Origin: Pseudoduganella lurida
GTDB lineage: Bacteria; Pseudomonadota; Gammaproteobacteria; Burkholderiales; Burkholderiaceae_D
Length of the DNA stretch: 64,000 bases
Assembly: GCF_007830455.1 (NCBI RefSeq)
Contig: NZ_VLLB01000002.1
Span: 124,001-188,000, forward strand
Direction: 5' to 3'
Below the pieces are notes generated by a model. The model did not search any database. It was not told the DNA's origin and saw only the letters and a list, made by a program, of their open reading frames with translations. The translations under genes and the position numbers were made by a program. Below, piece after piece: positions 8,111 to 17,578 of the stretch. Position 1 is the first letter of the stretch; each line of letters opens with the position of its first letter.

Positions 8111-10954
8111 ATGACACTGCACCGTCTATTCCTGCCCCTGCTCCTGCCCGTGTCCCTCGCTTTCTCGCTGCCTGGATTCGCCGGTAGTGCCAGGGCGGCC
8201 GACTTCGCTCTGGGCGGTGCGAGGACGCCGGTCCCGGTGAGCGTGCTGGCCGACGACGATACGACCATGCGGCTCGCGGCCGACCTCGTGAGCGGCGACC
8301 TGCGTGCCGTCACGGGCGCCGCACCGGCACGCACCGGCAAGCTGGCCGACTGCCGTGAGGTCTGCATCGTCATCGGCCGCCATGATGCGCCGCTGCTGCG
8401 CGCCATCGCACAGGACGAAGGCCTCGATTTCTCCGCGCTGGCGGGCCAATACGAACGCTACGTGCGGGTGGGTGTGGCCTCGCGCAAGAAGCCCGGTACG
8501 CGGCTGCTGGTGATCGCCGGTGCCGACACGCGCGGCGCCGTGTATGGCGCGGTGGACCTGTCGCGCGAGCTGGGCGTCTCGGCCTGGGAATGGTGGGCCG
8601 ATGTCACGCCGGCCGTGCAAGACCGGGTCGTCGTGAATGGCGAGCGCATCGTCTCGGCGGCACCGTCCGTACGCTACCGCGGCATCTTCCTGAACGACGA
8701 GGACTGGGGCCTGCAGCCGTGGGCCGCCAGGACGTTCGATCCGGCCGGCGACATCGGACCGAAGACCTATGGCCGGATCTTCGAATTGATGTGGCGCCTG
8801 AAGGCCAACCTGATCTGGCCGGCGATGCACGACTCCACGAAACCGTTCTACCAGGTCCCCGGCAACGCGGACAAGGCACGCGACTACGCCATCATCGTGG
8901 GCACGTCCCATGCCGAACCGATGATGCGCAATAACGTGCGCGAATGGCAGAAGCGCGACGGCGCGTTCAACTGGTTCACCAACCGCGATGCGCTGACCCG
9001 CTACTGGCAAGACCGTGTCGACGCCGGCCGGGGCTACGAGAATTTTTACTCGATGGGCATCCGCGGCGTGCACGACTCGGCCATGGAAGGCGCCAACACG
9101 CTGGACGAAGCCCGCAGTGGCGTGGCGGACGTGATCGGCGTGCAGCGTGGCCTCCTCGCCGCGGCGCAGAAGCGCCCGCTGGCGCAGATCCCGCAGGCGC
9201 TGACCGTATACAAGGAAGTGCTGGACATCTACAACAGCGGCCTGCAGGTGCCGGACGACATCACGCTGATCTGGCCGGACGATAACTACGGCTACCTGCA
9301 CCAGCTCAGCACCCCGCGCGAGGCCGCGCGCAGCGGGGGCACGGGACTGTATTACCACCTGTCCTACTGGGGCCGGCCGCACGACTACCTGTGGCTGGCG
9401 ACGACGGCGCCGGGCCTGGTCCGCGACCAGCTGCAGCGCGCGCTGGCTACCGGCACGGACCGCGTGTGGGTCGCCAATGTGGGCGACATCAAGCCGGGCG
9501 AATACCTGACGCAGTACTTCCTCGACGCCGCCTTTGACCGGCGCGTGCTCGACCGGAGCGCCGCGGAACACCTGTCCGCCTGGTCGGCCGCGCAGTTCGG
9601 CCGCGAGCACGGGGAGGCGATTGCCGCGATCCTGACCGAGTACTACGCGCTGGCCTGGGCGCGCCGGCCCGAATTCATGGGCTTCAGCCAGACCGAGCCC
9701 ACCACGCCCACGCGGCAGACGGACTACCTGCAATCGGGCGGCGAAGAGGCCGAGCAGCGGCTGGCGCGCTATGCGGCACTGGCGCTGCGGGCCCAGGCGA
9801 TTGCCGCCGCCCTGCCCGCCAACCGCCAGGACGCGTTCTTCCAGCTGGTGCTGTATCCGGTGCGGGCGAGCGCGAACCTGAACGCGCGCATCCTGAAGCT
9901 CGATCTCGCGGCCCAGTATGCCCGCGCCGGACGCCCGTCCGCATCGCTGTATGCGGAACAGGCACGGGCCGCGCAGGCCGCCATCGTGGCCGATACGGCG
10001 CAGTACAACGCGCTGGGCGGCGGCAAGTGGCGCGGCATGATGGATGCGGCGCCACGCCGGCTGCCCGTGTTCGATGCGCCCGCGTTTCCCGTCTACGGCA
10101 CCCCGGTCCGCAAGGACTGTGGCCTCGCCTACCCCACGCCGCTGTCGCAACAGGGCGGATCGCTGGCCTTCACACGGGGCGTGCCGGAGACAAAGACGGT
10201 GACCGTCATCCAGTATGGCGCTACGCCGCTGCGCTGGTCCGCATCATCGGTACCGGCAGGGTTGCGGGTCGCGCTGGCCGAGGGATCGCTGGCGGCATCG
10301 AACGGTTTCGAGCAGCGCGTGGCCGTCAGCTACGACGGGCGGGGTGCCGTGAATGGGCTGCAGTTCACGTGCGGTGCGCAGAAGCTGGCCGTGAAGGTGA
10401 CGGCGGCGGGGGGTGCCGAGGTGCCGGAAGCGAAGTTGATGGCAACCGGTGGCGCCAAGGTGCCGACGGAGCGCGAACGCATCGTCACGCTGCCGGCCAC
10501 CGCTGCGCGGGCAGCCGGATGGTCTGCGGTGGAGCTGGGCAGCTTCGGAACGGCGCTGCGCGCGGACCTCCACCTCGCGTCGCGGGAGCTGCAGGAGGTG
10601 CCAGCGGCCGATGCGGCGGCGCTGGAGTACGCGTTCCACACCCGCTCGACCGACGCGGCACGGTTGAAGATCGTTGCCGTGCCGGTCCACGCGCTCACGT
10701 CGGCCAACCAGCTGCGCATCGCAGTTGCGCTCGATGATGCCGCGCCTGTCGCGCTGGATTTCGCGACCGTGGGCCGCAGCGACGCGTGGAAGCAGAATGT
10801 GCTGAGCAATACCGCGGTACGCACGGTGCCGTTGCCATCGTTGAAGCCCGGCGCACATCGGCTGCGCGTGATCCCACTCGACCCGGGCTTCATTCTCGAC
10901 CGGATCGAAGTCGTGTTCGATGGGGCACCGGTTTATTACGGCAAGGCGCCTTGA
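8111..10954 (+). CDS. Secreted GH115 xylan alpha-1,2-glucuronidase
   Basis: A 947-residue glycoside hydrolase family 115 protein. GH115 enzymes remove (4-O-methyl-)glucuronic acid from glucuronoxylan, including from internal xylose residues. An N-terminal signal peptide (LFLPLLLPVSLAFSL, ending ARA near residue 32) sends it to the periplasm or outside. Family landmarks are FLNDEDWGLQPWA, MWRLKANLIWPAMHDSTKPF, IIVGTSHAEPMMRNNVREW, IWPDDNYGYLHQL and YHLSYWGRPHDYLWL, followed by a C-terminal all-beta GH115_C region. The ATG at 8111 begins the signal peptide; the frame is open 87 bases further upstream but that stretch is arginine- and cysteine-rich and not signal-like. It is divergent from the sulfur operon and convergent with galK, so probably monocistronic. 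Confidence 0.93.
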   Translation: MTLHRLFLPLLLPVSLAFSLPGFAGSARAADFALGGARTPVPVSVLADDDTTMRLAADLVSGDLRAVTGAAPARTGKLADCREVCIVIGRHDAPLLRAIAQDEGLDFSALAGQYERYVRVGVASRKKPGTRLLVIAGADTRGAVYGAVDLSRELGVSAWEWWADVTPAVQDRVVVNGERIVSAAPSVRYRGIFLNDEDWGLQPWAARTFDPAGDIGPKTYGRIFELMWRLKANLIWPAMHDSTKPFYQVPGNADKARDYAIIVGTSHAEPMMRNNVREWQKRDGAFNWFTNRDALTRYWQDRVDAGRGYENFYSMGIRGVHDSAMEGANTLDEARSGVADVIGVQRGLLAAAQKRPLAQIPQALTVYKEVLDIYNSGLQVPDDITLIWPDDNYGYLHQLSTPREAARSGGTGLYYHLSYWGRPHDYLWLATTAPGLVRDQLQRALATGTDRVWVANVGDIKPGEYLTQYFLDAAFDRRVLDRSAAEHLSAWSAAQFGREHGEAIAAILTEYYALAWARRPEFMGFSQTEPTTPTRQTDYLQSGGEEAEQRLARYAALALRAQAIAAALPANRQDAFFQLVLYPVRASANLNARILKLDLAAQYARAGRPSASLYAEQARAAQAAIVADTAQYNALGGGKWRGMMDAAPRRLPVFDAPAFPVYGTPVRKDCGLAYPTPLSQQGGSLAFTRGVPETKTVTVIQYGATPLRWSASSVPAGLRVALAEGSLAASNGFEQRVAVSYDGRGAVNGLQFTCGAQKLAVKVTAAGGAEVPEAKLMATGGAKVPTERERIVTLPATAARAAGWSAVELGSFGTALRADLHLASRELQEVPAADAAALEYAFHTRSTDAARLKIVAVPVHALTSANQLRIAVALDDAAPVALDFATVGRSDAWKQNVLSNTAVRTVPLPSLKPGAHRLRVIPLDPGFILDRIEVVFDGAPVYYGKAP

Positions 10955-11033
10955 CGGGCGGGCGGATGCCGTTCGCCAGCTGCGCGTAAACACCGGTGTG
11001 TCCTGACCGCAGCCGATCGGCAAGCGTTCCGCG

Positions 11034-11060
11034 AATAAAAAGGGCCGCCAGCGGCGGCCC
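11034..11060 (-). terminator. Rho-independent terminator of the galactose operon
   Basis: A perfect 8-base stem, GGGCCGCC/GGCGGCCC with a 3-base loop, is followed on the minus strand by TTTTTATT. It lies 25 bases past the galK stop. Confidence 0.85.
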
Positions 11061-11084
11061 TTCCCGGTCCAGCAGCAACAACAC

Positions 11085-12248
11085 TCAGGCAGCGACTTCG
11101 CCCGCGCCCGCCGCAGCACGGCACACATAGATGGTCGACTGCTGGCCCTTCGGCCCGCGATACTGCTCGGCCACCGCGGCCTGCACGGGCGCCACCAGCG
11201 CTTCCGGCACCAGCGCCACCACGCAGCCGCCGAAGCCGCCGCCCGTCATGCGCACGCCGCCGGCCGTGCCGATGACGTTCTTGACGATGTCCACCAGCTG
11301 GTCGATCAGCGGCACGGTAATCTCGAAGTCGTCGCGCATCGACACGTGCGAGGCCTGCATCAGCTCGCCCATGCGCGGCAGGTTGCCCTGGCCCAGCGCA
11401 TCGGCGGCGGCCAGCACGCGCGCATTTTCCGTCACGATGTGGCGGGCGCGGCGCAGCACGACCGGATCCAGCTCGCCGCCGCGCTGCTCCAGCAGCGGCA
11501 GGTCGACGTCGCGCAGCGCCTTCACGCCGAAGTGGCTGGCAGCCGCTTCGCACTGCTTCCTGCGCGTGTTGTATTCGCTGTCGACCAGACCCCGCTCCAC
11601 GTGCGAGTGCAGGATCATGATCGCGGCGCCGGCCGGGATCGGCACCGGCTGCGTCTGCAGCGAACGGCAGTCGATCATCAGCGCATTGCCCTCGATGCCG
11701 GCGGCCGAGATGATCTGGTCCATATTGCCGCACTGGGTGCCGACGAAGTTGTTCTCGGACGCCTGGGCGATCAGCGCCAGGTCGATGGGGCTCAGCTGTT
11801 CCAGGCCCGGCAGCGTGGCGAACAGGCTGGCCACCGCCACCGACAGCGAGGCGGACGACGACAGGCCGGCACCCTGCGGCACGTCGCCGGAGACGGCCAT
11901 GTCCATGCCCTTCAGCGGCAGGCCGCGCTTGAGCAGCTCGTCGATCACGCCCCGCACGTAGTTCGCCCACATCGGCGTGGCCACGCGCTCCAGCGGCTGG
12001 TCGAGCGAGAACTCGTCCACGGCACCGGCGTAGTCGGCGGCGATGATGCGCACGGTGCGGTCGTCGCGCTCGCGGGCGGCGATCACGGTGCGGTAATCGA
12101 TCGCGCACGGCAGCACGAAGCCGTCGTTGTAGTCCGTGTGTTCGCCGATCAGGTTGACGCGGCCGGGGGCCTGCACGACGATCGCCGGCGCGGCGCCAAA
12201 GGCGCTCTCGAAGGCGGTGCGGGTGCGGGAAATCAGTTCACTCATCAT
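11085..12248 (-). CDS. galK: Galactokinase
   Basis: A 387-residue GHMP kinase that phosphorylates alpha-D-galactose to galactose-1-phosphate, the first intracellular step of the Leloir pathway. The galactokinase signature [20 protein letters not shown] is near residue 28, the GHMP ATP-binding motif [13 protein letters not shown] near 120 and the C-terminal motif [13 protein letters not shown] near 345. Length is typical. The start is the first of two adjacent ATGs (12248 and 12245), and the ribosome site is weak. It is the last gene of the operon, 40 bases after galT, and ends before a strong terminator. No galactose mutarotase or galE lies in this window. Confidence 0.96.
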   Translation of the reverse strand: MMSELISRTRTAFESAFGAAPAIVVQAPGRVNLIGEHTDYNDGFVLPCAIDYRTVIAARERDDRTVRIIAADYAGAVDEFSLDQPLERVATPMWANYVRGVIDELLKRGLPLKGMDMAVSGDVPQGAGLSSSASLSVAVASLFATLPGLEQLSPIDLALIAQASENNFVGTQCGNMDQIISAAGIEGNALMIDCRSLQTQPVPIPAGAAIMILHSHVERGLVDSEYNTRRKQCEAAASHFGVKALRDVDLPLLEQRGGELDPVVLRRARHIVTENARVLAAADALGQGNLPRMGELMQASHVSMRDDFEITVPLIDQLVDIVKNVIGTAGGVRMTGGGFGGCVVALVPEALVAPVQAAVAEQYRGPKGQQSTIYVCRAAAGAGEVAA

Positions 12249-12288
12249 GTTAATGCTCGGTAGTTGGGCTTTAAAAGCGGGGCTTTGA

Positions 12289-13341
12289 TCAGGACTGGTC
12301 GGCCTGCAGGTAGTGCACGTCCGGCAGCGCGCGCAGGCGCTCGGCGGCCTGCTCCGGCGTCAGGTCGCGCTGCGACTCGGCCAGCATCTCGAAGCCCACC
12401 ATGAACTTGCGCACGGTGGCCGAGCGCAGCAGCGGCGGGTAGAAGTGGGCGTGCAGCTGCCAGGCTTCCTTGCCATCCGCATCGCCCTCTCCATACGGCA
12501 GGCCGTGCCAGCCCATCGAGTACGGGAACGAGGCCTGGAACAGGTTGTCGTACTTGGTCGTGACGCGCTTCAGGGCGAGCGCCAGGTCTTCGCGCTGGGC
12601 CGGCTGCAGGTCTTCCAGGCGCTGCACGGCAAAGCGCGGCAACAGCAGGATCTCGAACGGCCACGCCGCCCAGTAAGGGACCACGGCCAGCCAGTGGTCG
12701 GTCTTCACGACGACGCGTTCGCCGGCGGCCGCTTCGCGCTCGGCGTAATCGAGGAGCATCGACCGGCCGTTCTGCGCCAGGTAGTCGCGCTGCGTGACGT
12801 CTTCCTTCGCGGGCAGGTTCGGCAGGAAGCTGGTGGCCCAGACCTGGCCATGCGGGTGCGGGTTCGAGCAGCCCATCGCGGCGCCCTTGTTCTCGAACAC
12901 CTGCACCCAGCGGTGCGTAGCGCCCAGTTCGGCCGCCTGCGCGCACCAGGTGTTGACCACTTCGACGATGGCCGGCTGCGTGAGCTCGGGCAGCGTCTTG
13001 CCATGGTCCGGCGAGAAGCAGATGACGCGGCTGCGGCCCCGCGCACTGCCGCTCTGGAACAGCGGATCCGTATTGGCCGGCGCATCCGGCGTATCGGCCA
13101 TCAGCGCGGCAAAGTCGTTTTCGAAGACGAACGTGCCCGTATAGTCGGGATTCTTCTCGCCATTGACGCGGGTGTTCCCGGCGCACAGGTAGCAGCTGGG
13201 ATCGTGCGCTGGCCGTGCCGCGTGGTCGACGGCTTCCTGCGCGCCCTGCCAGGGCCGCTTCGCGCGGTGCGGGGAGACCAGCACCCATTCACCCGCGAGG
13301 GGGTTGTAACGGCGATGCGGATCGTCTGTGGGATTGAACAT
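12289..13341 (-). CDS. galT: Galactose-1-phosphate uridylyltransferase
   Basis: A 350-residue class I GalT that exchanges UMP between UDP-glucose and galactose-1-phosphate. The active-site motif [10 protein letters not shown] contains the nucleophilic histidine, and the N-terminal [22 protein letters not shown] is characteristic. The [12 protein letters not shown] stretch provides cysteines of the usual metal site. The ATG at 13341 was chosen because AGGAGA lies 6 bases before it; an in-frame ATG 10 codons upstream has no comparable site. It sits between the symporter gene and galK in one transcription unit. Confidence 0.95.
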   Translation of the reverse strand: MFNPTDDPHRRYNPLAGEWVLVSPHRAKRPWQGAQEAVDHAARPAHDPSCYLCAGNTRVNGEKNPDYTGTFVFENDFAALMADTPDAPANTDPLFQSGSARGRSRVICFSPDHGKTLPELTQPAIVEVVNTWCAQAAELGATHRWVQVFENKGAAMGCSNPHPHGQVWATSFLPNLPAKEDVTQRDYLAQNGRSMLLDYAEREAAAGERVVVKTDHWLAVVPYWAAWPFEILLLPRFAVQRLEDLQPAQREDLALALKRVTTKYDNLFQASFPYSMGWHGLPYGEGDADGKEAWQLHAHFYPPLLRSATVRKFMVGFEMLAESQRDLTPEQAAERLRALPDVHYLQADQS

Positions 13342-13488
13342 GCTTCTCCTGAACTGGTCGATGGTGGACAAAGCCCCCGGCTCTAGGTGCTAGACGGGGG
13401 CCAAGTCGGATGATAGCGCCGCAGCACCGTCCTTCACAACGGTGCGCGGGCTTTTTTTGAAAATTGCCGGGCGATGTGCGCCGTCAGG

Positions 13489-15159
13489 TCACCACCAGGC
13501 GGCGTACACGATGATCAGCAGCACGGCGATCACGGCCGAGCCCAGCGCGAAGCCGCGGTCCACCTTGAACAGGCTGCGGTCGATGATCATGCGCTTGGCT
13601 TCGCCGTCGACGGCACTCAGTTTGCTGATCAGTACCATGCCGGCCACGACGACCCAGAACACGATGAACATGCGGTCCAGGAACGGGATCTCGTAGACGC
13701 CCTTGCCGTTGTCGACCGAGAAGCCGATCGGCGACAGGAACGCCAGGTTCATGAAGTCGGGCAGGAACTTCAGCACGACCGACAGGATCAGGCCGCCGAC
13801 CGTGGCGAACATCGCCGCGGCGTGCGTCGTTTTCTTCCAGAAGAAGCCCAGCAGGAACATGGCCAGGATGCCCGGCGAGACGAAGCCCGTGTATTCCTGG
13901 ATGTAGGCGAAGCCGCCCTTCTTGTCGATGCCCAGGAACGGCGCGATCAGCACGGCCAGGCCGATGGCGATCACCACGGACACGCGGCCGATCCACACCT
14001 GCTTCTGCTCCGTGGCGCTCTTGTTGAAGTGCTGCTTGTAGATGTCCAGCGTGAAGATCGTGGCGATCGAGTTGGCCTTGCCGGCCAGCGAGGCAACCAC
14101 CGCCGCGGTCAGCGCCGCGAACGCAATGCCCTTGATCCCGGCCGGCAGCATGGCCAGCAGGACCGGGTAGGCACGGTCCGGATTCAGCTCGCCGTTCGGG
14201 CGCATGGCATCGCCCAGCGCGCCGGACTTGTCGAGTGCGAAGGCGGCGATACCGGGCAGCACCACGATGACGGGCATCAGCAGCTTCAGGAAGGCGGCGA
14301 ACAGCAGGCCCTTGCGGGCGGTCGGCAGGTCGGCGCCCAGCGCGCGCTGCGTGATGTACTGGTTGCAGCCCCAGTAGTTCAGGTTCACGATCCACATGCC
14401 GCCGATCAGCGTCGTCAGGCCCGGCAGGTCCATGTAGTTCGGGTTGTCGCGCGCGAGCACCATGTCGAAGTGCTCGCCGGCACGCACGAACAGCTCGCTG
14501 GCGCCGGCAAAGGCGCCGTTCTTGCCGCCCAGCGTGGCCACCAGGTCCAGCGCGATCCAGGTCGTCACCAGGCCGCCGATGATCAGGCACAGCACCTGGA
14601 TCACGTCCGTGTAGCCGATCACCTTCATGCCGCCCAGCGTGATGATCGCGGCGCACACGGCCAGGAACAGCATGCAGGGGAACACGTCCAGGCCGGCCAC
14701 GCTGGAAATCGCCAGCGCGCCCAGGTACAGGATCGACGTCAGGTTCACCACCACGTACAGGCCCAGCCAGAACAGCGCCATCGTCGTGGCGACCGTCTTG
14801 CCGTAGCGGCGCTCCAGGAACTGGGGCATGGTGTAGATGCGGTTCTTCAGGTACACGGGCATGAAGAACACGGCGACGATGATCAGGGTCGCGGCGGCCA
14901 TCAGTTCGTACACGGCGATCGCCATGCCGATCTTGTAGCCGGAGCCGCTCATGCCGATGAATTGTTCAGCAGAGATATTGGAAGCGATCAGCGAAGCGCC
15001 GATGGCCCACCAGGTCAGCGACCCTTCGGCGAGGAAGTAATCATGCGAAGCCTGGCCGGAGGTGGCACTTTTTCGTCGGTACACCGAGATGCCGTAGGCG
15101 GCAACGATGACGAAATAGACGAGGAAGACGATAGTGTCGAGCGTTGAAAAGTGATTCAT
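13489..15159 (-). CDS. Sodium/galactose symporter, vSGLT-like (SSS family)
   Basis: A 556-residue sodium:solute symporter with about 14 membrane helices. It closely resembles the Vibrio sodium/galactose transporter vSGLT along its whole length, including NISAEQFIGMSGSGYKIGMA in helix 1-2, the helix with VYELMAAAT (position of vSGLT Glu88), NYWGCNQYITQRALGA (position of the sugar-binding Asn260 and gating Tyr263), AAFLKLLMPVIVVLPGIAA (Lys294) and YIQEYTGFVSPGILAMFLLGFFWKK. These correspondences are from memory of vSGLT, not an alignment. As the first gene ahead of galT and galK it almost certainly imports galactose with Na+. Two upstream dyads are candidate operators. Confidence 0.9.
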   Translation of the reverse strand: MNHFSTLDTIVFLVYFVIVAAYGISVYRRKSATSGQASHDYFLAEGSLTWWAIGASLIASNISAEQFIGMSGSGYKIGMAIAVYELMAAATLIIVAVFFMPVYLKNRIYTMPQFLERRYGKTVATTMALFWLGLYVVVNLTSILYLGALAISSVAGLDVFPCMLFLAVCAAIITLGGMKVIGYTDVIQVLCLIIGGLVTTWIALDLVATLGGKNGAFAGASELFVRAGEHFDMVLARDNPNYMDLPGLTTLIGGMWIVNLNYWGCNQYITQRALGADLPTARKGLLFAAFLKLLMPVIVVLPGIAAFALDKSGALGDAMRPNGELNPDRAYPVLLAMLPAGIKGIAFAALTAAVVASLAGKANSIATIFTLDIYKQHFNKSATEQKQVWIGRVSVVIAIGLAVLIAPFLGIDKKGGFAYIQEYTGFVSPGILAMFLLGFFWKKTTHAAAMFATVGGLILSVVLKFLPDFMNLAFLSPIGFSVDNGKGVYEIPFLDRMFIVFWVVVAGMVLISKLSAVDGEAKRMIIDRSLFKVDRGFALGSAVIAVLLIIVYAAWW

Positions 15160-15351
15160 CGATGTTTTTTGTCTCTAATAATATGACGGACTTGTTGCCC
15201 GTTTCCGGCTGGGTCCCCATGGCCGCAAGGCGCCCCGCCTCCTTCACCGCTTCCTGCCAGCCGCAGCAGTCCATGGTGCCTGGCGCCACTACTTCCCCAG
15301 CGGCGACAGGATGCCCCAGTTGGTGCCTGACGCCACCACCTGGCTCCGTTC

Positions 15352-15369
15352 TAATCATCAAGATGATTA
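15352..15369. promoter_or_regulatory. Perfect 18-base palindrome, candidate operator
   Basis: TAATCATCAAGATGATTA is an exact inverted repeat (8-2-8) in an AT-rich patch about 190 bases upstream of the galactose symporter. Its form suits a dimeric repressor or activator. The regulator is not encoded in this window. Confidence 0.4.
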
Positions 15370-15383
15370 CAAACGGATCAAGA

Positions 15384-15402
15384 CGTTGCGAGTGTAGCAA
15401 CG
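15384..15402. promoter_or_regulatory. Second dyad upstream of the galactose operon
   Basis: CGTTGC and GCAACG form a 6-base inverted repeat separated by 7 bases, 15 bases beyond the 18-base palindrome. It may be part of the same control region. Confidence 0.3.
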
Positions 15403-15731
15403 ATGAAGCAATTTTACATCATTCTTTCTCGTAATCACGTAGCGAAATTTGGGAACTGCGGCGTTGGCGGGCACTTGTCGGGCTGCGGTGCGGCGACATT
15501 GGTTGCGTGACCATGCTGGCGGTCCAAGGAGAGGATCTTGGCGGGAAACCTAGCGGTGGTTGCGGCGCGCCCTTCAACCAGCCAGCGCGACACGGCGCGC
15601 TTTGTAGCAAAGTTACCTTGAGGGTTAGCGCGGCGGCAGCGTAATGAAGCAGATCGGAGGCGCATGGATGTCGGATTGGCTACAAGCACTGCCGTGGCGG
15701 CATGACTCGCATCTCTGCGCATAGATGAGGC

Positions 15732-15762
15732 CGTGTCACACGGAGTCAGGCACTGTGACACG
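15732..15762. repeat. Dispersed palindrome, GTGTCAC family
   Basis: CGTGTCAC and GTGACACG form an 8-base perfect inverted repeat around a 15-base spacer; GAGCTC-like sequence continues on the right. It shares its arms with the repeats at 25.9-26.1 kb. Confidence 0.6.
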
Positions 15763-15840
15763 AGCTCGGCAGTGACTGCGCCTGCCGCCGATCCACTCCG
15801 GTTTTGCTGACCATCGTTCGGAGGTAGCGCCAGACCTGCC

Positions 15841-15882
15841 GAGTCCGTGTCACGGTGCCTGGCACCATGTGACATGAACTCG
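15841..15882. repeat. Dispersed palindrome with GGTGCC-T-GGCACC core
   Basis: The inner perfect palindrome GGTGCCTGGCACC is flanked by imperfect outer arms, GAGTCCGTGTCAC on the left and GTGACATGAACTC on the right (11 of 13 pair). The 17-base core CACGGTGCCTGGCACCA recurs exactly near 51.8 kb. Confidence 0.65.
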
Positions 15883-15906
15883 GCAGTAAAACTGGCGCCC
15901 GAAATG

Positions 15907-15959
15907 GCAGAGGCCGTGTCCATGTCGGGGTCTGACCCCGACATGGACACGGCCTCTGC
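15907..15959. repeat. Perfect 25-base inverted repeat with 3-base loop
   Basis: Two 25-base arms, starting GCAGAGGCCGTGTCCATGTC on the left, pair without mismatch around CTG. It begins 14 bases beyond the stop of the CheW gene, so it would be the first structure in that transcript's 3' end. There is no T-tract after it, so classical termination is not obvious; protection from 3' decay is equally possible. Confidence 0.75.
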
Positions 15960-15973
15960 GGTGGCGCGCTGGA

Positions 15974-17578
15974 TCAGGCGCTCAGGACGCTTTCAAGCTT
16001 GGCGAAGAAGGCATCGCGGTCGAACAGGGACAGCACGGTGGCATCCGGCAGCTCGAGCACTTCCTTCACGTCCGAGCGCATGTCGGCCTCGGTGGCGCCC
16101 ACGCGCAGCAGCTTGGGCGACGGGCGGCGTGCGCTGGCCGGCAGGTTGACGATGCTCTGCACGCTGTCGACGATCACGCCGTAGCGCTCGGCGCCCCGCT
16201 CCAGCACGAGGATGCGGCACTCGCTCTTGTCTTCCAGCGGCGGCATGTCGTACAGCTTGCGCAGGTCGATCACGGAGATCATCTGCTGGCGCAGGTTCAG
16301 CATGCCCTGCACGCAGGCCGGCGTGCCGGGCGTGCGGGTCAGCGCGCCGGTGTACGGGATGATCTCGCGCACCTGGCAGATGTCGCTGGCCCACGGGCTG
16401 CCCAGGCCGAACGCCAGGTACACCTGGCGGCGCGCTGCGGCGGCGTTGCTGGCGCAGCGGCCCGCTTCGGCGGCGGCTTCGTCCTGGTAGATGCGGCGGT
16501 GGCCCGCGCACACTTCCTTCAGTTCCGCATCGGCCAGCACCTTCTCGTGGTCGAGGAACAGGGTGTCCGGACCATTCGTGCGCGGCAGGCAGCCGCGGAA
16601 CATGGCGCCGCGCTGGGTGCCCAGCAGCGGGATCGGCAGCACATCGCTGTCGAAGTAAGGATTGATCGTATCGACGCCGTCCACCAGGAAGCCCAGCAGC
16701 TCGTCGCCGATGCGGGCGATCAGGATGCGGCGGTCCGCCGGGTCGGCCGCTTCTTCCGGCGCGCAGCGCATCAGCGCACCGAAGTCGATCACGCCCACGG
16801 CGCGGCCGCGGAAGTTGATCCAGCCCTTGCACAGGGGGCCCATCATGACCGACGTGCGCAGTGCCGGCACGTTGATGATCTCCTGCACCGCCGACATGGC
16901 GAATGCGAACGACGTGCTGCCCGCCGTGAAGCACAGGCATTTCTTGGCTTCCGCATGACGCAGGAAGCGCGTGCGCTCGGCGGCGCGGCTGGCGGCCGAC
17001 ATCGAGCGCACCTGCGGCACATTCTCGATGCGGATCAGCGCTTCCGGTACCAGCACCTGCAGCAGGCGCGCGCCGTCGGCCAGCAGGATCGTGCCGCCGA
17101 TGACGGGAGCGGCATGGCCATCGCCATAGCTGACGGTACTGCGCTGCTCGGGACGCACGCGCAGCACTTCGCCCGTGCCGTCGAACACCAGGCCGACCAG
17201 GACATCGTCATGGTCGAGGATGGCAATCTTCTGGCCGGCGCCGGCCTTCGGCGCGTCCGGGTGGAAGATGCGCGCCAGGTTGACGACCGGGATCGCGGTG
17301 CCGCGCAGCGTGAAGATGCCTTCCAGGTAGCACGGCGACAGCGGCATCGGCGTCACGCGCTCCGGGTAGGCCACCACTTCGCGGATGGCCGAAGCGGGCA
17401 GCGCGAATTCTTCCTCGCCCAGCAGGAAGGTGCCGAACAGTTCCATCCCGGCCGCTTCGACCAGGGCTTTCGCGGCCACGGCGCGGGCCGATTCCATGGC
17501 GGCCAGCGCAGCCTGCGCGGCCGGGCCATGGGGGTTGCTACCGGACGCCAGTGCGGCGGGCATGTCAAGCATATGCAT
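15974..17578 (-). CDS. Chemotaxis coupling protein with three CheW domains
   Basis: A 534-residue cytoplasmic protein made of three CheW-like SH3 domains at about residues 48-183, 213-348 and 385-520. The repeats are recognisable from FGTFLLGEEEFALPASAIREVV, LCFTAGSTSFAFAMSAVQEI and LAFGLGSPWASDICQVREII, each followed by a GxFNLRG-like strand (GIFTLRGTAIPVVNL, GWINFRGRAVGVIDF, GMLNLRQQMISVIDL). Ordinary CheW has one domain of about 160 residues. The start overlaps the end of cheD by 14 bases. As the last gene of a receptor-CheR-CheD operon without CheA, it probably bridges the BdlA-like receptor to a kinase encoded elsewhere, possibly clustering several receptors or kinases at once; that is inference. 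Confidence 0.88.
   Translation of the reverse strand: MHMLDMPAALASGSNPHGPAAQAALAAMESARAVAAKALVEAAGMELFGTFLLGEEEFALPASAIREVVAYPERVTPMPLSPCYLEGIFTLRGTAIPVVNLARIFHPDAPKAGAGQKIAILDHDDVLVGLVFDGTGEVLRVRPEQRSTVSYGDGHAAPVIGGTILLADGARLLQVLVPEALIRIENVPQVRSMSAASRAAERTRFLRHAEAKKCLCFTAGSTSFAFAMSAVQEIINVPALRTSVMMGPLCKGWINFRGRAVGVIDFGALMRCAPEEAADPADRRILIARIGDELLGFLVDGVDTINPYFDSDVLPIPLLGTQRGAMFRGCLPRTNGPDTLFLDHEKVLADAELKEVCAGHRRIYQDEAAAEAGRCASNAAAARRQVYLAFGLGSPWASDICQVREIIPYTGALTRTPGTPACVQGMLNLRQQMISVIDLRKLYDMPPLEDKSECRILVLERGAERYGVIVDSVQSIVNLPASARRPSPKLLRVGATEADMRSDVKEVLELPDATVLSLFDRDAFFAKLESVLSA

Larger units (their letters stand above)
15160..15973. other. 814-base non-coding region with palindromes
   Basis: This lies between the symporter start and the 3' end of the CheW gene, both on the minus strand. 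The right half carries three members of the window's palindromic repeat family, and the left part carries two dyads and the likely promoter of the galactose operon (listed separately). The stretch from about 15350 to 15440 is clearly more AT-rich than its surroundings. No open frame here looks protein-like; the longest, on the minus strand, mostly translates the repeats. Confidence 0.7.

Noticed and set aside
15435..15950. A 171-codon minus-strand frame in the intergenic region
   Set aside because: It begins inside the 25-base hairpin and translates the palindromic repeats. There is no ribosome site and no protein-like pattern.
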